Below, one piece after another: positions 30,255 through 40,197 of a stretch of 64,000 nucleotides of DNA (position 1 is the stretch's first letter; each line of letters begins with the position of its first letter). The notes beneath the pieces were generated by a model. It did no database searches. It saw only the letters and a program-made list of their open reading frames with translations, and was not told the DNA's origin. Both the position numbers and the translations under genes were made by a program. The stretch comes from Paramoeba atlantica (taxonomy: Eukaryota > Discosea): contig CDRNVI010000029.1 of the NCBI GenBank assembly GCA_977017575.1, positions 434,001 through 498,000 on the forward strand, written 5' to 3'.

Positions 30255-31190
30255 ACCTATTTCCCGCTTCCCGCTTACTCCTTTTCCCCTTACGTGCTTT
30301 CGCCTTTCCTATTGACCCCCTTGAACCACGTACCCCTTACCCATTTTCCCCTGGCCCATTTCCACCTTTCTCACTTTCACCTTACCTCTTACCCTCTTCC
30401 CTTCTGATCAGCGACCTGCCTCGCCGGACCGCTGCTCACAATTTACAGCGCGTTACGGACCGGGTCTATCGACCCCTCCACGGCCTGACTTGAGAAACCT
30501 TCCTTTGTTATGCGGGAGGGCGCAGGAGCGGGCCTGTGTCGACAGCGACACGGTCTCGAAACCAGGTGTTGATCGGTTGGGTCGGTAGGCTCCGGATCCC
30601 TACCTACCTCACATTGGGTTACCCCACTCGTGAAAGTGAGGCGTGAGAATAGGCACTGTCGGCCCGACCAGCACCCGTAACGGCCACTTTTCATAGGAAG
30701 ACATCCTCGGCCGCGTTCCGCGTGTTGAATGAACAGCTTAGGTCGCTCTTCGGTGGATGCAAGAGAGGATAGAGCTACTTCCATGTCTACTTCCGTGTTC
30801 CATGTACACCACTTCCATGTCGCCATATCCTATCAGGGCTGGATCAGGTGTCGGTGGGGATCGTAACACCATCATACGTGCTTGCGACCGCATTAGAGTG
30901 ACGTTCAGGCCAGCTAGAAGTTGATGTAAGGCTTCTTTTTTCGATAGATTGCCGGAGTGCATCAAGTGTTCAATTGCTACGTCACGGATCACTGCCATGA
31001 GCCGTATGATTCTACGGCCATAGCCGCAAATCTTAGTTTGGCTGCGGCGGCTTCTCGTTGTTTCGGCTTGTGTTCCGTTGCGCATGTTTCCGCAAACGAT
31101 CCAGCTGAAACCACGCTAGCATCACGGACGAGATCCACATATTTTGTTCGCTGGACGTGGGTTACAGCGAAATCCATTTTTTTTCTCACC
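30255..31190 (-). mobile_element. 5'-truncated LINE copy A (3' end, minus strand)
   Basis: Read on the minus strand, it begins near 31190 in the endonuclease-proximal region (MDFAVTHVQRTKYVDLVRDA, KPKQREAAAAKLRF). It continues through a C-terminal tail (HQLLAGLNVTLMRSQARMM), then a structured 3' UTR (about 30700-30440), and ends in a purine-rich tail (C/T-rich on +, 30255-30420). Truncation from the 5' side is typical of target-primed reverse transcription. The coding part has several stops. Confidence 0.6.
30450..30700 (-). ncRNA. Structured LINE 3' UTR domain, copy A
   Basis: On the minus strand a stem GTGTCG-CTGT-CGACAC is identical to one in copy B, while the neighbouring stems differ in sequence but keep pairing (CACT/AGTG, GTAGG/CCTAC). 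A long-range pairing of GGTG..TCGG with CCGA..CACC can enclose the two inner hairpins. It is likely a recognition structure for the element's RT. Confidence 0.4.
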
Positions 31191-31303
31191 CTCTGACTTA
31201 CTTTTTTCCAACTTTCTCCCTACTTCCGTACTTTCTCCTACTCAACTTTTCATGTTTTCAGTAAGGTCCCCTCAGCTTCTCCTCCCCGTGCAGGTGACTC
31301 CCT

Positions 31304-31560
31304 AACCATTCCCGCGTTCCGGACAGGGTCTTTCCACCTCTCTTCGGCCTGACTTGTGAACCCTTCCCTTGTTATACGTGGGGACCTGTGTCGACAGCGA
31401 CACGGTCGCGAAACAGCATGCTGGCCGACGGGGAGGAACAAAGTTCCTGACCTCACTTGGAGTACCTAGCCCGTGAGGGCTAGGCGTGATCATAGACCCT
31501 GTCGGCATCGACCAGCATACGGACCTGCAGTTTGTGTCCCCGTGACCATCCACACGTTCA
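31304..31560 (-). ncRNA. Structured LINE 3' UTR domain, copy B
   Basis: Minus-strand stems: ATGCTGG/CCAGCAT with CCGAC/GTCGG as long-range closing helices. CTAGCCC-TCAC-GGGCTAG and AGGAAC-TTT-GTTCCT are inner hairpins, and GTGTCG-CTGT-CGACAC comes downstream. Relative to copy A the inner hairpins changed sequence but still pair. Confidence 0.4.
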
Positions 31561-32909
31561 GCGTCTTTTTGGATACCATAGCGTATTCGCCATGCAGGAC
31601 CGGGTACGTAGGTAGGGGCCTATGTCGCTACTTTTGGATCCGTTGGGTCTGGCACGCAGATATACGAAACCATCATTCTGGCTTGGAGTCACACTAACGC
31701 AACGTTCAGCTCCGTCCGGAGTTCATTTCGCGCTTGGCTGCGAGACATAAATTCTTATGACGCGTTCGCTCGTTGCGTTCCGATGTCCCATAGGAGCACT
31801 AAAACACTCTCGCTCCAGGAGCCAGATAATTCCACAACCACTGCTGTGAAAAGGAACCCGGCTTCGGTTGCTTCCTGTCGCTATCTCGCTTTGGTCTGTG
31901 TGTAGTGCTCGGCAAAAGACCCTGAGGCCACCCAGCTAGCATTACGGACTGAGTCCAAATACTTTATTTGCTGTGCGTGGGTGACCGCAAAATCTAGAAC
32001 TATGCCTTGCACAGTGCCCTTGGCTAAGAATGCAGTTGGTAGGAAGAGGTCCGCTGGCCTTGTGAGAGCTCCTCCTGGCCCTCGACTTCCCAAACTCTTC
32101 TCTCTCTCTGTGGTTGATGGAAGGCTTTGCTGCAAAAGGACGTTAATTGTTGCACTACAGCATAATGTCGTGAGAGTATACCGTGTCCATTCCTACAGAA
32201 CAAAGCGTGCTCTCCGTTTTTGAGTAAGGGAAGGGTGCAGCAATCAGTTGCGCATGGTTGATCCTCCGGCAAGATATTCATCCTGAGCAACCAGCGCGTC
32301 AGGCTCCGAAACTTTTTGTGGGTGAAGCCTCTGCTCTTGTTACAAAAGCCCAGTTTCCGGGCCCCTCCCTGATTGAGAAATCCATCGTGCCCTCGTCCTT
32401 GCATCTCCTTTCATGTACGCAGCCTGAAATTCACTTTCCAATATTGCTCGGCTGAGGTGCCTCTGTCGTGGTATAATGGTTTCCTGTTCGGTGGAGTCGG
32501 AGGGGAGAGTGTTGTTGAGAGATGGGGTGTATTTTCGTTTAGCAGGGCGGACCAGGCGCCTCGTCCCTCATTCTGTTCAGCTGGGGAACTGGGTCCAGTG
32601 ATCGTACCAACTGGATCTGCTCCGACTTCGTTATTTATACATGTATACCGGACGGAATCTGAAAATCCTTCTGCTTCGGTTGGTTCCCGGCTATCCATGT
32701 TAGCAGCAAAAGTGACAGAGGAAGCAAATGCAGCTGACTGGTGGAGCAATGATGAACGAAGTCCGAACCCCCCCGTGGCGTTTCGGTCGTTGGATTTGGT
32801 CGCGAGCGGAGAGGTCTAGGTGGGAAATTGTGTGTTCCACGGCGTTGAGCAAAAGTGAATCACGCTGTTGGCATAATGAGGGCTTGTGGGGTTGTGCGTA
32901 GCGCACATA

Positions 32910-33649
32910 AAGGGGTGTAAATTTGGATGTGGGGGGGGTCTAAAATTTGTAAAACTTGGCCAATTTTGGAAAATAATAGCGCATTCGAGAGCCCTCGAAC
33001 AGGGCTCATGAACGTGCATGTACGGCATCTGCGTTAATTAGATTTTCAAGTGCACATAAAAAAACTCATTTTTTTGGGAAACAAAATCTTGCATTTTTCA
33101 CAGGTTTTCTGATTTCTCCCCTGATTCGTGCAACAAAGACGGGGTTGTGGGCGATCGCCCGAATACAAAGACTACGAAAGGGCTTATTCTTCGCCTGGGC
33201 ACGTAAAAGCAAGCTGGTGCATGGTTTTTGTTGCCGATTACGAAACAACACAATCTTTTTCGCTCTAAAAATTTATTTTCCATAGTGGGCGACTTCAAAA
33301 ATGGTTGAGCCCCTCGGAATCGCGCAGATTTGATCATTGCGATCGAAGCAGCTTTTCAAGGCCCCTGAAAATGCCATGCAGAGCTTTCGAAAGCGATGCC
33401 GTATTGTAATTGAGATAAAACGACGATAATGGCAATTAATAATTTTTTTTTTGATATTTGCTATTGCTTTAGAAAGTTGCAAATAGCATTTGGGGGTTCT
33501 TTGTCTAGGGGGTAATACCCCCTTGTGCCTAGTTCGGTCATGTTACGTTCATGAGCCCTGTTCGAGAGCTCTCGAATGCGCTATTATTTTCCGAAATTGG
33601 CCAATTTTTATAAATTTTAGACCCCCCCACATCCAAATTTACACCCCTG
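32910..33649. mobile_element. Non-autonomous Tc1/mariner-type element 1, TA-flanked
   Basis: The inverted repeats exceed 100 bp. The left end AAGGGGTGTAAATTTGGATG (32910) and the right end, ending CCCCTG at 33649, are flanked by TA (32908-32909 and 33650-33651). The TIRs contain TTGGCCAA and CGAGAGCTCTCG-type palindromes. The interior keeps the 3' tail of the transposase gene seen in the copy at 45416 (GATTTGATCATTGCGATCGA near 33330) but no catalytic region. It is inserted in LINE copy B. Confidence 0.75.
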
Positions 33650-34212
33650 TATCATTTGACAAAATCTTGCGCTTTGCCGTACTAGCGTGAGGCCACTTGC
33701 GGGTCTTCTAACACGACGGTAGCTTCCAATGTGTCCCGGGCTGGCCCAATCGCGTGCATCTCTAGGAATCCACAGTGCTCCGCAGAGCCAACGGGGCTTA
33801 CAAGGATATCAAAGTTCCCATCGTTACGGATTTTCTAGCTCGAGATATCGGGGAAGAAAACGGAGGTGTGGGCTGATGCTGGGGGGGGGGGTAATAACCT
33901 CACACTGGGTGAGGTTTAGAAAAAGTTCCCACTTCGCTTCTATCTCAGCGATGATGTCTAGGGCCTTCCGGACTTCGTTCAGTTCGCCTACAAGTACGCC
34001 GTCGTCAAGATACCAAAACTGTGTTCGTAATATTTCCTTCGTTACCTCTTCTAGAACCAAAGAGAAGAGAAGAGGGCCTAAGGAATCCCCTTGTTCTTAA
34101 TTACCTCTTGTTTTTAATTTCGAAGACATGTACGGAGTTTTTTTATTTTCGTTTCGCATGTGCATCCGAAATGTGCTGATACTCGCAGTACCTTGCAAAG
34201 AATATACACCAC

Positions 34213-34254
34213 TGTTTTTATCGTTTTCTCAATCAATTTTAACGTTCTTAACAG
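34213..34254 (+). promoter_or_regulatory. Candidate trans-splice acceptor for the BTB-SPRY gene
   Basis: A 40-nt T/C-rich tract ends in AACAG with the AG at 34253-34254, 4 nt before ATG 34259. The open frame continues upstream through this tract, so the signal argues for the 34259 start. Confidence 0.5.
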
Positions 34255-34258
34255 GTTC

Positions 34259-35599
34259 ATGACACACTCTCTGCAAACGTCTGAGGTTTCTTCATGCAAA
34301 GATTTACACGAATTTATTCGAAAATGGAAAGAGGCGAAGAAGGAGCAAGGTGAACGCAAATATGAGCTAAATAAGCGGCGAAAGACACTTCGGAATGAAC
34401 ACAACCTTGTGGTCGGTTGGAGTAATGTGATCACTCTTAACGTCGGGGGTGTAACCCACACAACTCTACTCAGTACTCTACGAAACGGTAAATCCGCTTT
34501 TCTTACTCATTTGTTCTATCATGTCGCACCCGCTCATGTTTTCAGAGATGTAAAAGGAAACGTCTATTTTGACCGTGATGGTGAGCTCTTTGCTTTTATT
34601 CTTGACTACCTACGCGGATACGACCTACAGAAACTACGTCTGTCGCAACAACTCAATATACGCAGACTCGAAGAAGACATTGAATTTTACCAGGTACATG
34701 GCATGCGGGAAATGCTAGGACTGCAGAAAACTCCACCTACTTTCTTTTTACCTGGCCCAGGAGTCAGTGCCGATGGCGCACAGTACTGTTCCTCAGTCTC
34801 AGTAGTTCGACCAGACAGGGAATGGATGGATCTTTCCCATTGCGCTTGGCAGGAAACGGAGCAGAAGCCACATTCAACACTCCTGGAAATGTCGCAGTCC
34901 TTATTACACGGCGAGGCCGGTTCTTCAACAAAAGAAATAGAAACACGGGATCGAATCGTATCACACCACCCTCAATCCTGCACAAACGACCGTAGTGTTC
35001 ATATAAAACCAAAAGACGTGTTTCAGTTCCACGTTCGAGTTCTCCATTCCGAGGGCATTGGGGTCGGTGTGATTAGCCCCGAGCACAGCGGTGGAGGTAA
35101 AGATTTTTCCTCCACCCGTAACTGTGCGCTCTACTCCCACACGGGTTGTATCCACACCAACTTCCCCGAGCACAAACGAGAGCCCACGTTAGCCCCCCGC
35201 ATCCAGAATGGGGATGTCATCGGGGTCACGCTGCGGCGCCGAACACGTTGTATTGAGTGGACTCGAAATGGTGAGATTGTGAGGTGTCTGCCTTTAGGGT
35301 CGGATACGAATAAACTGCGATTTGCAATTCGAGCCACAGCTCGTACCTCCGTGGCGCTTTGTGACGAGCGTCAATCTCACGACGCAGCGGGGGACCATAC
35401 AACTCGCCCACGTAATAGCTTTCGGAGAGAAACGACCAGAGGGAATCGAAGGTTAAGTCACACCGGGGGCTCGTTTCTGGATGCTACCGTGCTTTCCATG
35501 ATGCCGAATGCGAGTGCAATCGGAGATGTATTTAGTCCGAACTTTGAGGATGAAGTGGAAAGGACACGAGCGCAGGATATTTTTATAGTGAACCAGTAG
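34259..35599 (+). CDS. BTB/KCTD-type T1 domain protein with SPRY-like C-terminus
   Basis: The 446-residue protein has an N-terminal charged helix, then a potassium-channel-tetramerisation-type BTB domain (about residues 60-160: VITLNVGGVTHTTLLSTLRN, YFDRDGELFAFILDYLRGY). This domain often mediates oligomerisation and cullin-3 binding. The C-terminal part (about 255-375) resembles a SPRY domain: FHVRVLHSEGIGVGVISP, QNGDVIGVTLRRRTRCIEWT and RNGEIV. The pairing suggests an adaptor that recruits a client through SPRY, possibly to an E3 ligase; this is inference. It is the first cellular gene after 6 kb of mobile-element debris. Confidence 0.75.
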   Translation: MTHSLQTSEVSSCKDLHEFIRKWKEAKKEQGERKYELNKRRKTLRNEHNLVVGWSNVITLNVGGVTHTTLLSTLRNGKSAFLTHLFYHVAPAHVFRDVKGNVYFDRDGELFAFILDYLRGYDLQKLRLSQQLNIRRLEEDIEFYQVHGMREMLGLQKTPPTFFLPGPGVSADGAQYCSSVSVVRPDREWMDLSHCAWQETEQKPHSTLLEMSQSLLHGEAGSSTKEIETRDRIVSHHPQSCTNDRSVHIKPKDVFQFHVRVLHSEGIGVGVISPEHSGGGKDFSSTRNCALYSHTGCIHTNFPEHKREPTLAPRIQNGDVIGVTLRRRTRCIEWTRNGEIVRCLPLGSDTNKLRFAIRATARTSVALCDERQSHDAAGDHTTRPRNSFRRETTRGNRRLSHTGGSFLDATVLSMMPNASAIGDVFSPNFEDEVERTRAQDIFIVNQ

Positions 35600-36263
35600 T
35601 GCATATAAAAGAAAAGGCAAAGAAAAAAATCAAATACAAAAAAATGATGGAGATTGATATACATGGTGGAGATTGATGTACGTAAGGATCCAACGCTTAG
35701 TGGCGCATGGCTCTAGAGTCTTTCTTCTACTCCCATCCTTTTGACGGTATTGTCACTATGGGGGGTATTCCCTAGACTGCACATTTTGCTATCTTTACAT
35801 GAATCTATCCGTGTATACCTGGACAAACCACCGTGATCTCACTATACTTCTTAACGAATTTCAATAGAGTCCGGGTTTTGTGTATGAAGTCTCCAACGCG
35901 TACTTAAGAACCCTTCCTTCACAAAATCATAATGAAAGACTGGGTGTCATAATACGCGAAGATTATGAGTGCCGTGCGTGTGCGTGGTAATGCATTATTT
36001 TCCCTCGTTACTGAAATGTAACCTCCATTGTCTGAAAACATTTCTATTGAATGATACTTTTCAATTCAGTTTGTTTCCAGCCATTTCGTATCAAAGCGCT
36101 CCATAGTGAATGTAGAAAGTGTTCTAATAGAAAAATTTTAATGTGATTTTCCACAATAATCCTACGGCAAACAGTATAGTCGTATAGTTAATTTTTCTGA
36201 AGTGAATGTTCAATGATTTCTCCCGGAACCAGATGTCTTCTGGATAGCCCCTAGATAGAGCGA
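35600..36263. other. Spacer, nothing recognised
   Basis: About 660 bp of AT-rich DNA with short A runs. No coding frame, TIR or strong hairpin was seen. The end carries pyrimidine runs followed by AG (near 36226 and 36246) before the PIG-C ATG. Confidence 0.5.
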
Positions 36264-37280
36264 ATGAGTGCGACATCTTCCATTGGAGCCAGTGTCTGTC
36301 ATTTTGAGAACCTGGTAGCAAAAGAGTGCCTTGAAAGCAAAGAAAACGGGAGAGAGGTATCTCCCGTTGTCAAGAACACCTCGAATCCTGTCCCCTGGAG
36401 ACGAGCCCTGTACTATCAGCAGCCCTTTTCAGATAACTACGTACCCCCTATCTTTTTACGCGACATGAAAATGAACGAGAATGTGCGGTACTATCATTAC
36501 TGGCAAATTGTTCGGAATACAGGTGTTATCGTGCAGCAACTTTCCCTTCTAGTGGTTTTTGCCACTGTTTTTCAGCACCTTATTGTTGGAACGATTTCCG
36601 CCGATCTATTAGTTATTATTAATGTGATCTTTATCTCATTGTGGATGCTATGGCTCCTTTTAACGTACGGAAAGGCTGCTGTTCACCTGTATGAGCAACT
36701 TCGCGTTCTCACTGTGTTCACTGTGGTTTTGCTGTATCTCAGTCCTGTGATACATACCCTTACGTTAACTTACAGTGGTGATACAATTTGGGCACTTTCT
36801 TTATTGTTTCTTGTGGTCCATATGATATGCTTTGATTACTCAGCAGTGGGTGTGGATACGGAGAATCGTCACCCCCGCACAACGATGATGGCAGTTTCCA
36901 CTAATTCTGCTGTATTCGCTGCGGTGGTAATGGCATCTCGCCTTCCTACTTTCGCCCACACCTTTTCATTTTTAGGTTTTTCAATGATTCTTTTTGCTAT
37001 GACGCCAACAATGCGACGTGTCCTTCACCAAACGAGTCGGGAGGGCTTTATTGGCGTTAGCTACTTACTGTGTGGCCTTTCCTTAGGATTCTTATTAGAT
37101 ATCAGACCAGCGCTAGCGGCCATTTATTTTGCAGTGGTGATGGGGATAACGTTTCTTTTGCCCCAATGTCTAATGCTAATGCAGGGTTTAAAGGCTCAAA
37201 TCAATGGGCCGTGGGATGAAGCAGTGCCGCGAAATAGCGCATCAGCCGAAGAATTTAGGAACGTCGGATTCTTCGATTAA
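36264..37280 (+). CDS. PIGC: GPI-GlcNAc transferase subunit PIG-C/GPI2
   Basis: Membrane subunit of the ER complex that starts GPI-anchor synthesis by adding N-acetylglucosamine to phosphatidylinositol. The 338-residue protein has the family start YQQPFSDNYVPPIFLRDM (near residue 51), the HYWQIV and VIVQQLSL blocks, SPVIHTLTLTYSGDTIWALS in the middle, FDYSAVGV, MASRLPTFAHTFSFL and the end NGPWDEA. Six to eight hydrophobic segments are visible. The 45 residues before the conserved start are unique. Identification is firm because order and wording follow human PIG-C throughout. Confidence 0.92.
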   Translation: MSATSSIGASVCHFENLVAKECLESKENGREVSPVVKNTSNPVPWRRALYYQQPFSDNYVPPIFLRDMKMNENVRYYHYWQIVRNTGVIVQQLSLLVVFATVFQHLIVGTISADLLVIINVIFISLWMLWLLLTYGKAAVHLYEQLRVLTVFTVVLLYLSPVIHTLTLTYSGDTIWALSLLFLVVHMICFDYSAVGVDTENRHPRTTMMAVSTNSAVFAAVVMASRLPTFAHTFSFLGFSMILFAMTPTMRRVLHQTSREGFIGVSYLLCGLSLGFLLDIRPALAAIYFAVVMGITFLLPQCLMLMQGLKAQINGPWDEAVPRNSASAEEFRNVGFFD

Positions 37281-37512
37281 TAATTATAAAGTTCGAAACT
37301 ATTGCATAAAGTATTTCATGTCTGTCAAAGTATTTTATACAGTTGTATAAAGTATTAGGTGTCATATTACAAGCATGTATTTTCTTCAAGCAGAGTAACC
37401 TGCTGAAAAAAATCGAAATTATTGCTGTACAGATTTTCCCGTACAACTAGAATTCACTCAGAATTCCTCTGTACTTAGAATTCACATAGAACCTTTAAGG
37501 TAGAGTAAATAG

Positions 37513-38628
37513 ATGACTAAGATGAAGCGAAAGGTGAGCAGCACAAATTCTCGAAGCAAAAAAAGAAACAGCGATGCAGTTACAAAAAGCACAGAGCCCG
37601 AATCTACCAACCTTCTTGCCGAGTATCTTACACCCTCTTTTTCTTCTGAAGTGCACATAAAAAGGAGCGAATTTGTTTTACGTGTTACGTTACACCGTAT
37701 TCCACATCAGTACATTGAAGTAGAAGTAGACGCTAATCAAGGTATTCACGTTTCCACGGCGAAGTACACCAAGAAGTACGATCTAAAGGTTCCCTTTCCG
37801 AGTGACGTTAAAGTTGGAAGCGTAGATCAAAGCACCTCTGAACATGACCGATGCGGAGTCCTGACGATTCGTGTTCCTTTGTCTAACATAGGAGAATCGC
37901 ATTTGAAAAAGCATCAGGATATAAGAGATAAAATGCGACAAGCGCGTTTCCTCAGATTTCAAGAAACCGATGAAGGGGGGATGCATATGCGCACTAGACT
38001 TGTAAATCTGAAGAAACAGATGCGTAGTCGGAAACCGCTTCAGAACGATCTTGAAGGAAAGGATGTCGATTCATCTTCTGTCCATAATGATAAAAAGCAC
38101 ATTTTGAGTCATACTGTGCAGCTCTCGAATGATTTACCCCTTGCGGGGCCTGCCGAACAGGGTACGTGGGAATTTTCTACCGCGACTCCTTTCAATGCTG
38201 AATCATCCAATGCTGAAGTGAAGACAAACCATGCTGATAAAACTTCTGCACCTCTGGGCTCTCGTCGCAAGGAATTCGTCGTTGACAAAGAACAAACAAT
38301 TGCGTTAATGAACGAAGTAAATCAGAATACTGAACTGACCCGTGAAAAAAAGGTGCAAAAAATGGAAGAAATGAGACGTAAACGAAGAGAACTATTGGAA
38401 TTACGCTCCGATCGCAAACAGAAACAGTCAAACGCAGCACGTGATGCCTACCAAAAAGTTATTGAAGAAAAGAAGGCACACTTACAAAAAATGATGAACT
38501 ATGTAAAACCGAAGGCAAAAGTTCAGGAGAACAACCCTCCTCCTACCGCATCTCTGTCGACGGACACGAGCACTACGAAAAAGAAAAAACGAGTTTCCTT
38601 TCGCATTGACAACGAAGATACTCAATAA
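37513..38628 (+). CDS. CS/HSP20-like domain protein with basic coiled coil
   Basis: The 371-residue protein starts with a Lys/Arg-rich, nuclear-localisation-like segment (MKRKVSSTNSRSKKR). Residues 45-125 look like a CS/alpha-crystallin beta-sandwich: SEFVLRVTLHRIPHQYIEVE, KKYDLKVPFPSDVKV, GVLTIRVPLSN. The C-terminal third is a highly charged helix (REKKVQKMEEMRRKRRELL ... VIEEKKAHLQKMMNY) likely to form a coiled coil. A PIH1D- or HSP20-related co-chaperone is possible, but I do not recognise an orthologue. A candidate acceptor AG sits at 37477-37478, 34 nt before the ATG. Confidence 0.6.
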   Translation: MTKMKRKVSSTNSRSKKRNSDAVTKSTEPESTNLLAEYLTPSFSSEVHIKRSEFVLRVTLHRIPHQYIEVEVDANQGIHVSTAKYTKKYDLKVPFPSDVKVGSVDQSTSEHDRCGVLTIRVPLSNIGESHLKKHQDIRDKMRQARFLRFQETDEGGMHMRTRLVNLKKQMRSRKPLQNDLEGKDVDSSSVHNDKKHILSHTVQLSNDLPLAGPAEQGTWEFSTATPFNAESSNAEVKTNHADKTSAPLGSRRKEFVVDKEQTIALMNEVNQNTELTREKKVQKMEEMRRKRRELLELRSDRKQKQSNAARDAYQKVIEEKKAHLQKMMNYVKPKAKVQENNPPPTASLSTDTSTTKKKKRVSFRIDNEDTQ

Positions 38629-38971
38629 CGGGCATCACTTATCGGTACTACCTTCATAGTACGGTTCACTAAAATTTAAAAGAATAAATTCGAACAAAAC
38701 AATTTCACCACAGGAACTAACGCCTTAGAAACTCCTAAAATCTTTGATTTCTATTCAATTTTCCAGTTATCAACTCATACCCCTCTAGGTATCACTCTAA
38801 TTACCACTCTCCTCTCTCCTTCAATCGATAGTTCTCAAAATGAATTCAACCCCTTTTTTTTTCCCTTTTGTCAAAAATCCCTTGTTGTTTTCTGTAGATT
38901 CATCTCTTTATCTTGTTCATCTTATTTGACTATTTTCTACTCCTCCACATACAAATCGATCATCTTCTTTT
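38629..38971. other. Spacer with C/T-rich leader of fibrillarin
   Basis: Pyrimidine-rich from about 38750 on. The tract CTTGTTGTTTTCTGTAG (38881-38897) is a good candidate trans-splice acceptor, 74 nt before ATG 38972. Confidence 0.45.
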
Positions 38972-39865
38972 ATGCGCGGCGGATTCCAAAGTCGAGGCGG
39001 TCCTCCACGGGGGGGAGGCCGTGGGGGTCGAGGCGGTGGAGGTCGAGGCGGGGGTCGGGGCTCGGGCTTCGGAGGTCGTGGAGGCCGTGGGGGTGGACGC
39101 GGGGGTGTAGGCTTCAAAGGGGGTGCCCAGACAGTCGTCGTCCCCCACCTTCGACACCCTGGCATCTTTATTGTCAAAGGCAAACAGGACGTGCTGGCGA
39201 CGCTGAACTACGTCCCCGGGGTGGCGGTGTATGGGGAGAAACGGGTTGATGTGTCCACCCAAGACCCGGATGGGGAGACAGTGAAGAAGGAGTACCGTAT
39301 GTGGAATCCGTACCGTAGTAAACTCGCCGCAGCGATTTACAATGGCGTGGAGCGGGCGTATATCGCGCCAGGCTCGTCGGTGCTATACTTGGGTGCCGCC
39401 AGCGGGACCACAGTCTCGCATGTAAGTGATATTGTAGGGACGGAGGGAATGGTCTACGCGGTGGAGTTCTCCCAACGGGTGGGGCGTGATCTAGTGGAGA
39501 TGTGTAAGAAGCGGCCGAATGTGGTACCTATTATTGAGGACGCGCGACACCCGTGGAAGTATCGTATGTTGGTGAATATGGTGGATTGTATCTTCATGGA
39601 TGTAGCTCAACCGGATCAGGCGCGGATTCTAGCGCTCAATGCGCAGTATTTTCTAAAGAACGAAGGTCATTACGTTATCTCTATTAAGGCGAATTGCATC
39701 GACTCAACACTCGCGGCACCGGTAGTATTTGCTAAGGAAGTTGAGTCTTTGAAGAAGGATGGACTGAAACCAAAGGAGCAAGTCACCCTAGAGCCCTTCG
39801 AGAGGGATCACGCTGTAGTTTGTGGTAAGTACCGGGTTCTTAAAAAGGATAAAAAGGCTGTGTAA
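38972..39865 (+). CDS. NOP1: Fibrillarin (Nop1), rRNA 2'-O-methyltransferase
   Basis: Catalytic subunit of box C/D snoRNPs in the nucleolus; it methylates rRNA riboses. In the 297-residue product, residues 1-48 are a Gly/Arg-rich (GAR) domain. The methyltransferase follows: [32 protein letters not shown], the SAM motif [20 protein letters not shown] (near residue 135), [13 protein letters not shown] and [17 protein letters not shown]. It ends [15 protein letters not shown]. All core features are intact and length is normal. The GAR codons make the first 150 bp very G-rich. Confidence 0.96.
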   Translation: MRGGFQSRGGPPRGGGRGGRGGGGRGGGRGSGFGGRGGRGGGRGGVGFKGGAQTVVVPHLRHPGIFIVKGKQDVLATLNYVPGVAVYGEKRVDVSTQDPDGETVKKEYRMWNPYRSKLAAAIYNGVERAYIAPGSSVLYLGAASGTTVSHVSDIVGTEGMVYAVEFSQRVGRDLVEMCKKRPNVVPIIEDARHPWKYRMLVNMVDCIFMDVAQPDQARILALNAQYFLKNEGHYVISIKANCIDSTLAAPVVFAKEVESLKKDGLKPKEQVTLEPFERDHAVVCGKYRVLKKDKKAV

Positions 39866-40197
39866 TGAATGTTTCGATTTTGCATAAACTTGTTTCTTCA
39901 CACTAAATGTTACAGGAGCGAGATGTGTTGAAATTATATTACATACAAGTGGTATATACAAGCGTTGTAACAACGCTTGGTGGTGTCACGTGCCACAACT
40001 TCTGGTTTCATTAAAAATGTAGAATAAATGCCACAGATGCTGTTAGTTTCTTTTTATACTTTTCGTGTACAGTAGATGTTGGAACCGTTATTTGGTGTCA
40101 ACAGCCACTCCTGAACCTACTCGTATGGTCATCAATGCGGCTAATTTATGGGGTTTCACATCTGGTATATCATTTTGTTAAAGAAATTTCTTCTTGA
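39866..40197. other. Spacer, nothing recognised
   Basis: About 330 bp of AT-rich intergenic sequence; short GTTGTAAC/CAACGCTTG repeats near 39965 only. Confidence 0.5.

Larger units (their letters stand above)
31190..34104 (-). mobile_element. 5'-truncated LINE copy B (minus strand), interrupted at 32910-33649
   Basis: Minus-strand reading from 34104: EQGDSLGPLLFSLV and the catalytic YLDDG of a reverse transcriptase (about 34000), the start of the thumb, then a TA-flanked inserted element. Coding resumes at 32909 with CALRTTPQAL, which continues the usual RT order. Further on are a Cys/His region (CATDCCTLPLLKNGEHALF, near 32230), LDFAVTHAQQIKYLDSVRNA (near 31960, the endonuclease core, parallel to copy A), and a structured 3' UTR near 31304-31560. 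Stops and frameshifts are common. The element is related to, but clearly divergent from, the LINE at 7742-13498. Confidence 0.65.

Noticed and set aside
34160-34258. Extended N-terminus of the BTB-SPRY protein
   Set aside because: The extension translates a 40-nt pyrimidine tract and an AG; the ATG right after it is the better start.
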